A stretch of DNA of 15,303 bases, taken from NCBI GenBank assembly GCA_964392085.1, contig CAYMOV010000058.1, positions 1-15,303 of the forward strand. Direction: 5' to 3'. Below the pieces are notes generated by a model. That model searched no databases, had not been told where the DNA came from, and saw nothing but the letters and a program-made list of their open reading frames with translations. Positions 1 to 6,297 of the stretch are shown here, in pieces. Within the stretch, counting starts at the first letter, position 1. The number at the start of each line of letters is the position of its first letter. The position numbers and the translations under genes were made by a program. This stretch comes from CAYMOV01 sp964392085 (lineage in GTDB: Bacteria > Oederibacteriota > Muellerivitia > Muellerivitales > Muellerivitaceae).

Positions 1-1
1 T

Positions 2-664
2 TTTACCTTGACGCCTACCCGGAGCGCTACCGCCACCCCGAGTCCAAGTGCGACAGCCTCCCGGACTCCAACAGCTTCACTTACACCTACTGGGACGGCG
101 AGCGGGACCAACAGTTTTACGCCGACCCCTACGAGCACCCCCACCTCCACTTGGACGCCCCCCCCCACTTCGACCAAGACATTCACCCCTTCGCCCACCG
201 GCACCTTCACCCCCAGCTGGACGCCTCCGCCCGGCGCGACCGCCACTTATACCCCGACCCCGACCTGGTCCTGGACCCCCAGCGCCACCCCGACCGCGAC
301 CGACACCCGGACCCCGACGATGAGCCCGACCCCGGGGTCCCCGACCGTCACCCCGGTCCCAGGTCAGGCCTCCTCGGCCGTCTCGACGCCGATTGCTTGG
401 CCCAACCCCGTTTCAACCGGGGATCTGGTCCAAATCCATTTCACCTTGGGACAGGGCGCCCCGGAAATCACCCTCCGCCTCTATACGGTCGCCTACCGGA
501 GGGTCGTGGTCCAGGAATTCCGCCGCGCCTTCGCGCCAGGAACCTACGACCTGCCGCTTGATTTGCGGGACTTGAAGGGACGGCCCCTCGCCGACGGCTG
601 TTACTTATTGGTCTTGGATACGGGGATCACCCAAGCCACGGGAAGGCTGGTCCTAGCCCGTTAA
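2..664 (+). CDS. Thr/Pro-rich surface protein with FlgD/sorting-like C-terminal domain (3' part)
   Basis: The reading frame is open to the left window edge, so this is the C-terminal part of a longer gene; the first TTG in frame is not a credible start. Roughly the first 115 residues are a low-complexity Thr/Pro/Ser linker built from T-P pairs with an aromatic residue (F, W or Y) at intervals. The last 95 or so residues form a compact domain that begins with the motif AWPNP and continues with alternating hydrophobic strands (LRLYTV, GTYDLPLDLRD, GCYLLVL). This is the layout of the FlgD-Ig-like or type IX sorting-like C-terminal modules found on secreted and cell-surface proteins of many environmental bacteria. 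A stalk-plus-anchor role outside the cell is inferred. The N-terminal functional part is missing, so the protein's activity cannot be named. A strong terminator follows the stop. Confidence 0.75.
   Translation, partial: FTLTPTRSATATPSPSATASRTPTASLTPTGTASGTNSFTPTPTSTPTSTWTPPPTSTKTFTPSPTGTFTPSWTPPPGATATYTPTPTWSWTPSATPTATDTRTPTMSPTPGSPTVTPVPGQASSAVSTPIAWPNPVSTGDLVQIHFTLGQGAPEITLRLYTVAYRRVVVQEFRRAFAPGTYDLPLDLRDLKGRPLADGCYLLVLDTGITQATGRLVLAR
8..361 (+). repeat. Low-complexity Thr/Pro codon tract
   Basis: About 350 bases are dominated by ACC/ACG and CCC/CCG/CCT codons and encode degenerate T-P units. The tract explains the long shadow reading frames on this stretch. It is an imperfect protein-level repeat, not an exact DNA tandem array. 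Confidence 0.7.
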
Positions 665-679
665 TCGCCGACTTTTGAT

Positions 680-715
680 AACACCGGGGCATTCCCATGC
701 CCCGGTGTTTCGTTT
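680..715 (+). terminator. Rho-independent terminator
   Basis: A perfect 12-bp stem (680-691 with 698-709) has a 6-base loop and is followed by TCGTTTT. It lies 16 bases after the stop of the Thr/Pro-rich gene. The T-run is only on the plus-strand side, so it serves that gene. Confidence 0.9.
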
Positions 716-819
716 TCCGGCCCGCACCAGCCCCCCGAATTAACCCGACCTTTACCTTTCCGTGACCGATTTGAGGCCCGGGAGGCCCAAAGTGGGTCCA
801 CTCAAACAGGGAGGCGCGC

Positions 820-1206
820 ATGAAAGTCCTCTTGTTATCGCCGGATGTGGGTTTGTTCAAGCGTGTGGGGGGTGAATTGGCGAAACGCGGGGGGTACTCG
901 GTCCATTACGGGAGACGCGGGGACCGGGCCTTGGGTTTAATGGAGTGGATCCGCCCGGACGCGGTCATCGTCGACCTATTGACCCCCGGTTTGGGAGGGC
1001 CTTCGTTCCTCAGGAAATCCCATGAACTCGAGGGATGCGGATCCGTCGTTTATATGGTGCTCGACCACGGCCTCTCGGCCGGTTCCGACCTGGAGGAGGG
1101 GGAGACAAACCGGTTGGTGTTCCTCTACCGCCGGCTCGCGGAGGGACGAATCCTGGATCGTCTCCTCGCCTTGGGCGAAAAAACGGGGGAACCCGAACCG
1201 GCCTGA
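820..1206 (+). CDS. Stand-alone receiver-like protein (divergent)
   Basis: This 128-residue single-domain protein has the size and strand pattern of a response-regulator receiver domain. The N-terminal strand KVLLLS is followed by D9, where a receiver normally has an acidic pair. The third strand AVIVDLL places D52 at the phospho-acceptor position, followed by the TPGLGG loop. The conserved Lys-Pro near the C-terminus is not visible: the segment reads FLYRRL. Phosphorylation is therefore possible but would be atypical. No output domain is present. The start is supported by an AGGGAGG ribosome site at 808-814. The gene is monocistronic, preceded by a terminator and convergent with a minus-strand operon whose stop lies 5 bases away. 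No kinase is adjacent, and the partner is unknown. Confidence 0.7.
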   Translation: MKVLLLSPDVGLFKRVGGELAKRGGYSVHYGRRGDRALGLMEWIRPDAVIVDLLTPGLGGPSFLRKSHELEGCGSVVYMVLDHGLSAGSDLEEGETNRLVFLYRRLAEGRILDRLLALGEKTGEPEPA

Positions 1207-1211
1207 GGCGA

Positions 1212-1988
1212 TTAGGTGAAGGGGACCGGTTCCGCGGTTTTCTCGGAAGCGGGGGGGGACGGGACCGCCGGGGCGGGAAGGGTCCCGGTCCGTTCGGCGG
1301 CCGGCAGGAGTTTCTCCACGCGGGCCCGTATTTCCTTATGGATCGCCCGGACGTTCCGGGACCCGTTCAGGATATTGATCCCGTAATCCCGGTGCAAGCC
1401 TTGGAAAACCCGGTGGATCCTGTTTTGGTATTTTAGGAACCCCTCAAACATGTCGCCGGCCCGCGCGATGTCCATCCCGGACTCCCAGTAATCAAGGTAG
1501 CCCCGCTTCTGGAAATTCCGGTCAGCCAGGACCCTGGGACTGACATTCAGGTAAAACACCGCGTCGGGCTCCAAGGCGAAACCATAGATATCCCTCAACC
1601 AATCCACGGTGCCGTCCCGGACCAGGTCCCGGGCCATGAGGGTGTAGATGTACCTGTCGCAAAGGACCACGAAACCGGATTTGAGCGATGGGATGATGAC
1701 CCGTTCGAGCTGGTCGGCCAGGTCCGTGGCGTAGAACAGGGAAAGGGTCGTGGGCATCAAGGTGTGGCCCCGCATGGCTTCCCGGAGGGCTTCCCCCACG
1801 AGCTCGGAGCGCTTGAGCCCAACGATGACCGTGGCATAGCCCTTCTTTTGAAGCCAATCCGAGAGGAGGCTGATTTGGGTGGTGCGCCCCGCCCCATCGG
1901 ACCCCTCCAGGACGATCAGGGTGCCCTTCAACCCGGCCGGGTCCACGCCGGGAATGCCTTTACCGTAGAAACGCTTGGGGTTCTTCAT
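1212..1988 (-). CDS. Thymidylate-kinase-like P-loop protein with Arg in Walker A
   Basis: This 258-residue protein is clearly paralogous to the next gene upstream (1985-2683). It has the thymidylate kinase fold landmarks: a P-loop GSDGAGRTT (residues 29-37), the helix segment SLFYATDLADQ, and DRY at 111-113 followed by IYTLMARD. The catalytic Walker A lysine is replaced by arginine (R35, codon CGC). In true dTMP kinases the segment after DRY usually ends A-Y-Q or similar; here it is A-R-D, so the nucleotide pocket may differ. An Ala/Pro-rich tail of about 30 residues at the C-terminus is absent from the paralog. The start overlaps the upstream stop by 4 bases (ATGA), indicating translational coupling. 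It may be a regulatory or inactive partner of its paralog, or a kinase of altered specificity. Confidence 0.8.
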   Translation of the reverse strand: MKNPKRFYGKGIPGVDPAGLKGTLIVLEGSDGAGRTTQISLLSDWLQKKGYATVIVGLKRSELVGEALREAMRGHTLMPTTLSLFYATDLADQLERVIIPSLKSGFVVLCDRYIYTLMARDLVRDGTVDWLRDIYGFALEPDAVFYLNVSPRVLADRNFQKRGYLDYWESGMDIARAGDMFEGFLKYQNRIHRVFQGLHRDYGINILNGSRNVRAIHKEIRARVEKLLPAAERTGTLPAPAVPSPPASEKTAEPVPFT

Positions 1989-2683
1989 GCCGGTATCGTT
2001 CCTTTCGCGCGGCGCTTGAAGTTCTTCAAATCAATCACCCGCTTCACGTGGTCCCGCATGAGGGCCTGTTGGGTCTCGGCGCTTAAGGTGGCGTCGATCT
2101 TCACGAAGGGGTATTGGGAGGTGATTTTCCGGTATTCGTCGTGGATCCGGCCCTGGAAAAGCTTGAAGCTTTCAGTGGGGTCCTTCGACAACCCCAGGTC
2201 CATCCCAGCCTCGTGGTACTTCAGGCTGGGACGGCCCTCCAAGATGCGGCCCAGGGCCGTCTCCAACGGGACGTCGAAATAGAAGGCCAGGTCCGGGTGG
2301 CGGGCGAAGCGGTAGACCTTACGGAGCCATTGGGGGTCGCAACCCCGGACGGAATCCCGGGCGAAGGCCGTGTAAATGTAACGGTCCGCCAAAACCAGGT
2401 ACCCGCCCTTTAAAAGGGGGAGGATCTGCCGTTCATAACGGTCGGCGAAATCGGTGGCGTGGATCAGGGAAAAGGTCGTGGGGGTCAGGATTTTCTTCTT
2501 TTTGCCCTTCCGGGTGGCCTGTTTCACCAATTCGGAGGAATTCCACTCGGTGAAGAAAACCTTGTATCCCTCCAACTCCAGCCATCGTTTCAAGAGCCGG
2601 ATTTGGGTGGATTTGCCCGACCCGTCGAGCCCTTCCACGGCGATGAGGCGTCCGGGAATTTCCTTCTGTTTGGGGATTCGCAT
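1985..2683 (-). CDS. tmk: Thymidylate kinase family protein
   Basis: This 232-residue protein has an intact P-loop GLDGSGKST (residues 18-26, K24) and a DRY motif at 100-102, as in enzymes that phosphorylate dTMP to dTDP. It is slightly longer than the usual 205-215 residues. The segment following DRY reads IYTAFARD, not the common S-x-x-A-Y-Q, and a Lys-rich stretch (KGKKKK, 59-64) sits where the substrate-binding region lies, so dTMP specificity is not certain. It is the middle gene of a three-gene minus-strand operon, starting 6 bases after the Ppx/GppA stop and overlapping its Arg-P-loop paralog by 4 bases. Its position beside a polyphosphatase leaves open that it acts on another phosphate substrate; PPK2 polyphosphate kinases share the same P-loop kinase fold class. 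Confidence 0.8.
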   Translation of the reverse strand: MRIPKQKEIPGRLIAVEGLDGSGKSTQIRLLKRWLELEGYKVFFTEWNSSELVKQATRKGKKKKILTPTTFSLIHATDFADRYERQILPLLKGGYLVLADRYIYTAFARDSVRGCDPQWLRKVYRFARHPDLAFYFDVPLETALGRILEGRPSLKYHEAGMDLGLSKDPTESFKLFQGRIHDEYRKITSQYPFVKIDATLSAETQQALMRDHVKRVIDLKNFKRRAKGTIPA

Positions 2684-2689
2684 GCTCGC

Positions 2690-4201
2690 CTATCCTTTGA
2701 CCGTGAGATGGGTCTTGAACGTTTTCTCGAAAAGGTCGCATTTGCGCAGGAGGGACCATTTCTCCAGCGCCAGGTCCCCCGTGCCGTGGAGCCGGAGGGA
2801 GAAGCGGCGGGGCCCGGTTTCCACCCGGAAGGACTGGACCTTCCCGGCATGCTCGTAATCCATGGCGTCGGCCACCCGGAGAAGCGCGGACATGCGGATC
2901 ACGCGGCTCCGGAGGGAAGGGGCCAGGGTCCGGTAATTGTCGTGCTTCATCTTGGGCGGGGACTTCCGGTGGTAACGCGCCACGTTGGCCACCAGTTCCT
3001 CCTGCTGGACGTTGAGGCCCACCAAGTGGGAGGCCCGGATCAGGTAATAGGAATGCTTGTGGTGTGACCCGTAATTCACGTATTGGCCGATGTCGTGGAG
3101 CTTGGCGGCCACTTCCAGGAGCAGCCGGTCGTCCTCCTCCAGCCGGTGGAGTTTTCGGGTCTTGTCGAAAAGTTCCATGGCGTAACGGGCCACCCGGTCG
3201 GCGTGGGGTTCGTCGTACCGGTAGCGTTGGCCCAACTGGGCCGCGGAAGTGAGGATCTCGGCCCGATGGGTGGCCGGTCGGCCGGTCAGGAACTCAGGCA
3301 CCAGGTTGCGGAGGATGCCTTCCTTGAGCCCCACGTGGGGCGTCAGGACCCGCCGCACCTTGGCCGCCTCCATGAGCTTCTGGACCACGAGGGCCGCCGG
3401 GAGGATGACGTCGGCCCGGTCGGGCCGCATGTGCAGGCGGCTGATACGGTCGTTAAGGGTGGATCGTTGGAGCCGTCGGACCAGTTCCCCGAGATCCTTC
3501 CGGCTAAAGGAGGCGCTGTCGGGACCGTGGAGGAGCTGGAGTCGAAGGTCCCCGAGGGCGTCCAGGTTGCCCCCGGTCCCGACGCAGAGATCCACAGGCC
3601 TTTTCCCGAATTTTTCCTGGATACGGCGCCTCGCGGCCTCGGCGTATTCCTGGACCATCCGGTTGAACTTCCTCTCCCCGGTCTTCTCGCCCTCCAGGAT
3701 CTTCAGGAGGCGAACCGATCCCATGTGGAAGCTCTCGGTGGCCGCGATACGCCCATGCTTGACCAGGGTGACTTCGACGCTTCCGCCCCCGACGTCCACG
3801 AGGAGCGCCGTCCGGTTCCAAAGGGGGATTTTCTCCGAGACCGCCATCTGGACCAGGAGGGCCTCCTCCTCGGGGGAGATCAAATCGATCTCGAGGCCCG
3901 TGGCCTGTCGGATCCGCTTCAGGACGGCCTCCCGGTTTTTGGCCTCCCGAAGCGCGCTGGTGGCCACGGCCCGTGTTTTTTCCACCCGATGGGCCTCCAA
4001 GACCACCCGAAAGCGGATCAAGGCCTGGATCATGCGGGAGACGGTGGCGCGGGAGAGGGTCCCCCGGGTGAAGACGTCCTGGCCCAGGCGGACGGGTTCC
4101 CGGAGGTCTTCCACGACCTGGAGTTGTTTCCGGGCGTCAAGGAACCCCACCGCCATCCGCATGGCGTTTGATCCGATATCGATGGCACCGAGGGTCGGCA
4201 T
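2690..4201 (-). CDS. ppx: Ppx/GppA exopolyphosphatase family protein with C-terminal HD domain
   Basis: This is a 503-residue protein, close to the length of E. coli Ppx and GppA. The N-terminal half has the ASKHA phosphate motifs DIGSN (8-12) and VDVGGGS (135-141), with the acidic cluster EEE (111-113) at the catalytic Glu region and GTGGN at 208-212. The C-terminal half is an HD domain with H369-D370 (KLHDIG), H380/H381 and a later D445 in RVADAMD. The family hydrolyses polyphosphate ends or pppGpp; the sequence does not say which. I chose the ATG at 4201 because AGGAG lies 6-7 bases upstream and the ASKHA domain begins at once; an ATG 8 codons upstream (4225) lacks this. It is the first gene of an operon with two P-loop kinases. 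Confidence 0.92.
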   Translation of the reverse strand: MPTLGAIDIGSNAMRMAVGFLDARKQLQVVEDLREPVRLGQDVFTRGTLSRATVSRMIQALIRFRVVLEAHRVEKTRAVATSALREAKNREAVLKRIRQATGLEIDLISPEEEALLVQMAVSEKIPLWNRTALLVDVGGGSVEVTLVKHGRIAATESFHMGSVRLLKILEGEKTGERKFNRMVQEYAEAARRRIQEKFGKRPVDLCVGTGGNLDALGDLRLQLLHGPDSASFSRKDLGELVRRLQRSTLNDRISRLHMRPDRADVILPAALVVQKLMEAAKVRRVLTPHVGLKEGILRNLVPEFLTGRPATHRAEILTSAAQLGQRYRYDEPHADRVARYAMELFDKTRKLHRLEEDDRLLLEVAAKLHDIGQYVNYGSHHKHSYYLIRASHLVGLNVQQEELVANVARYHRKSPPKMKHDNYRTLAPSLRSRVIRMSALLRVADAMDYEHAGKVQSFRVETGPRRFSLRLHGTGDLALEKWSLLRKCDLFEKTFKTHLTVKG

Positions 4202-4456
4202 AGTTCTCCTGAATTTGACCCACATTTTAAGGCAGGTTCCCCCAGCCGGCGTTACCTGTGTGTAAATTGAGGATACATGGAGGAAGGGAAAGGGCCCTTT
4301 TGCGTGATTTTCATCATTCCTGTCACACGGCCCCTATCGTTTTGATCGCCCCTCCGGTTGGAGGCCGCTTTCCAATCATTTAACGTACGAATGACTTGGC
4401 CGTAACCCCCCGCCCCTACCCTGAAGCACGGAAAACAGAAAGAGCGGGGGGACGTC
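4202..4456. promoter_or_regulatory. Divergent intergenic region (Ppx operon / PAP2 operon)
   Basis: These 255 bases separate two divergent operons and should contain both promoters. The segment is more AT-rich than the flanking genes. I see an inverted repeat TCATT-N9-AATGA at 4376-4394 with a CGTACG centre, and a CCTCC-GGTT-GGAGG hairpin at 4351-4364. No convincing -35/-10 pair stands out on either strand. Confidence 0.4.
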
Positions 4457-4996
4457 ATGAACGGAATCTGGATCGATCGGATTCAAAATTGGGACCAAAG
4501 CGCCTTCCGGGTGGTTTCCCGGCGGGAAGGCCCCGGTCTAAGACGGGGACTTTGGAGGCTTTTATCCAGGTCGGCGGACGGGCCCTGGTACGCCCTGGGG
4601 GCTTGCTTGCTTTGGGCCGCCGTTCCGGGAAGCCGGATCCACCCGGCCCTGGGGATTTGCGCCGCGGCCTTCATGTTGGAACTTACCCTCTATAAAATCC
4701 TGAAATCCACTTTCCGCAGGTCCAGGCCCTTCGTGGCCTTGTCGGGCGTGTCGCGCCATATCGTTCCGCCGGATGAGTTCAGCTTCCCGTCGGGCCACAC
4801 CGCCGGCGCCTTCCTGGTGGCCGCCTGCGTTGCCGCTTTCAACCCGGTCGCGGCCCCGGCCGCTTACCTTTGGGCCCTGTCGGTGGCCTATTCCCGGGTG
4901 GCCTTGGGGGTCCATTACCCCGGGGACGTCCTGGCCGGGGCTTTCCTCGGGAGCCTTTGCGCCGGGGCGGGGCTCCTCCTGGGAGGCATCCTGTGA
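4457..4996 (+). CDS. PAP2 family membrane phosphatase
   Basis: This 179-residue protein carries all three PAP2 (phosphatidic acid phosphatase type 2) motifs. These are K83-x6-R90-P91, PSGH at 111-114 with the catalytic H114, and SR-x5-H-x3-D with R147, nucleophile H153 and D157. Hydrophobic stretches around 44-56, 64-78, 118-128, 132-146 and 158-179 fit a small polytopic inner-membrane enzyme. Members dephosphorylate lipid phosphates such as phosphatidate, undecaprenyl pyrophosphate (a BacA-independent recycling route) or lipid A; the substrate cannot be read from the sequence. A purine-rich GGGGGGA upstream serves as a ribosome site. The gene is translationally coupled to a small downstream gene through a GTGA overlap. 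Confidence 0.9.
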   Translation: MNGIWIDRIQNWDQSAFRVVSRREGPGLRRGLWRLLSRSADGPWYALGACLLWAAVPGSRIHPALGICAAAFMLELTLYKILKSTFRRSRPFVALSGVSRHIVPPDEFSFPSGHTAGAFLVAACVAAFNPVAAPAAYLWALSVAYSRVALGVHYPGDVLAGAFLGSLCAGAGLLLGGIL

Positions 4997-5187
4997 AATC
5001 CACCGAGCGGAAAGCCAAGGGCCCCGTCCGTCAAGGCGGGGGTCCGGCCCTCTTCGAATGGAACCTTTGGGACGCCAAGAAATTCCGCGACCTGAAGAAA
5101 ATGATGGTGGGGAAGAGCCGGGATGAATCCCTGGACCTCCTCGACGAATGGATCCTCAAGAAAAGGGCCTGGAGCTTGTTCCTTTGA
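4993..5187 (+). CDS. Small coupled hypothetical protein (64 aa)
   Basis: I do not recognise this protein. It starts with GTG at 4993, overlapping the PAP2 stop by 4 bases (GTGA). An excellent GGGAGG ribosome site at 4981-4986 sits six bases ahead, inside the PAP2 gene. The product is basic at the N-terminus, has no membrane segment, and has a charged, probably helical centre (FEWNLWDAKKFRDLKKMM, then DESLDLLDEWILKKR) with several Trp residues. The coding is GC-rich like its neighbours. Translational coupling suggests that it is made together with the PAP2 enzyme and may be a partner or regulator of it, but this is inference. Confidence 0.65.
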   Translation: MKSTERKAKGPVRQGGGPALFEWNLWDAKKFRDLKKMMVGKSRDESLDLLDEWILKKRAWSLFL

Positions 5188-5224
5188 GGCGAAATTCTTT
5201 TTTGTAAATGGCTGTTATTCCCGC

Positions 5225-5245
5225 GGGATTTTCAACTCGAATCCC
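5225..5245. other. Weak inverted repeat between convergent genes
   Basis: GGGATT (5225-5230) pairs with AATCCC (5240-5245) across a 9-base loop, between the converging 64-residue gene and the EEP-fold gene. No clean T-run follows on either strand, so it is at most a weak terminator. Confidence 0.25.
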
Positions 5246-5300
5246 ACCCGAATTTCTTTAGGGTCTTTCTTTTCTGATTGACGATCCGGCGATTGGGATA

Positions 5301-6170
5301 TTAACGAGACGCGGCGGAAACCCGGGCCTTCAGGGAGTCCCAAGGCGCCGGGATCGGGGCGGAAGCCGGTTCGTTCCCCGGATAGCCCGGAATCTCGTGG
5401 CGATCCAAGGATAAGTCCACCCGGATCATGGCGTGGTCGGACCAAGGGAGCGGCCCCTTGGGGCCGACCAAGGTCTTCGGGGTGATCATCTGGCAGGCGG
5501 CGTCGGTCCAACCCAGCCCCTTGACCAGGATATGGTCGATCTTCGGTTGGCATCCCACCGCACCGGAAGCGGGAAGCCCCTGGGAGATATCCTCCAGGTT
5601 CGACGTCAATTGGCCGTGATAGGGCGTTCCGGACATGAAGTTGAAGTCCCCGCCCAAAACCACACGGGTCGGCCGTTTCAGGTGCCCCAAGAGTTGGACC
5701 AATTGGCTTTCCTGGACCTTGTCATGGGTGAAGACCCGTTCCTTGTAGGTGGACACCAAGTGCACGTTCACCGCGAGGAGGTCCCATTCGGGTATGGAGC
5801 ATTCCAGCCAACCCTTGCCGAGGAGCCTGTCGCTCCACTGCATCGTCCGCAAGTCCCCCTGCTTACGGAAGGGATGGAAACGGCAGGATTCGATGGGACT
5901 GCGGCTGAGGGTCAGCAAGCCTCCCCGGTTGATCGCGTTGCCGGGCGACCAAGCGCAATCGTATCCGGGGAGGGAAAATTTCCTTTCGTCGCCCGCGAAG
6001 ATGACTTCTTGGAGGAATACCAGGTCGGCATTCAGGCCTTCCAACCGCCGGGCGATGGCCTCAAACCGGGGGTGTCGGTAGGTGAAGGGAAGTCCGTAGC
6101 AATTCTGCGTGACGATCCGGAGGGACCGGCGGCCGGAACTTGTCCCTTTCGGCAGGGGGCTAGGGGTCAT
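5301..6170 (-). CDS. Endonuclease/exonuclease/phosphatase (EEP) fold protein
   Basis: This 289-residue protein shows the ordered motifs of the EEP superfamily (DNase I, Exo III, sphingomyelinase and inositol phosphatase relatives). They are TQNCYG with N23, LQE with metal ligand E55, NVHL with H137, GGDFN with D175 and N177, IDHI with D212, and SDH at 244-246. All catalytic residues are present, so it should be an active Mg-dependent phosphodiesterase or nuclease. No signal peptide is evident: the N-terminus is polar. Short EEP proteins of this sort cannot be assigned to DNA, lipid or small-molecule substrates without closer comparison. The start has an AAAGGAG ribosome site about 7 bases away. 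It lies 127 bases downstream of the GT9 gene on the same strand, with a CCCAC-CT-GTGGG inverted repeat in between, so it may have its own promoter. Confidence 0.85.
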   Translation of the reverse strand: MTPSPLPKGTSSGRRSLRIVTQNCYGLPFTYRHPRFEAIARRLEGLNADLVFLQEVIFAGDERKFSLPGYDCAWSPGNAINRGGLLTLSRSPIESCRFHPFRKQGDLRTMQWSDRLLGKGWLECSIPEWDLLAVNVHLVSTYKERVFTHDKVQESQLVQLLGHLKRPTRVVLGGDFNFMSGTPYHGQLTSNLEDISQGLPASGAVGCQPKIDHILVKGLGWTDAACQMITPKTLVGPKGPLPWSDHAMIRVDLSLDRHEIPGYPGNEPASAPIPAPWDSLKARVSAASR

Positions 6171-6193
6171 GGTGGTTCTCCTTTCGGTAATAT

Positions 6194-6205
6194 CCCACCT
6201 GTGGG
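6194..6205. promoter_or_regulatory. Short inverted repeat upstream of the EEP gene
   Basis: CCCAC-CT-GTGGG is a perfect 5-bp inverted repeat lying 24-35 bases upstream of the EEP start codon. It could be an operator or a small leader hairpin. Only one copy is seen. Confidence 0.25.
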
Positions 6206-6297
6206 TGACAGGCTGGTTTTGGGGAAGTTAAATGAGGGTTAAGCCTGGGGACGGGAGGGGAGAAACCCGCTTGAACCTTCAGGAGTACCAACAGGGA

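Noticed and set aside
3083..4171. Long plus-strand open frames (362 and 338 codons) opposite the Ppx/GppA gene
   Set aside because: They are antisense shadows caused by high GC; they contain no recognisable motif, while the minus-strand frame has complete Ppx/GppA and HD signatures.
4351..4364. CCTCC-GGTT-GGAGG hairpin as a terminator
   Set aside because: It lies between divergent operons where no transcript needs ending, and no T-run follows.
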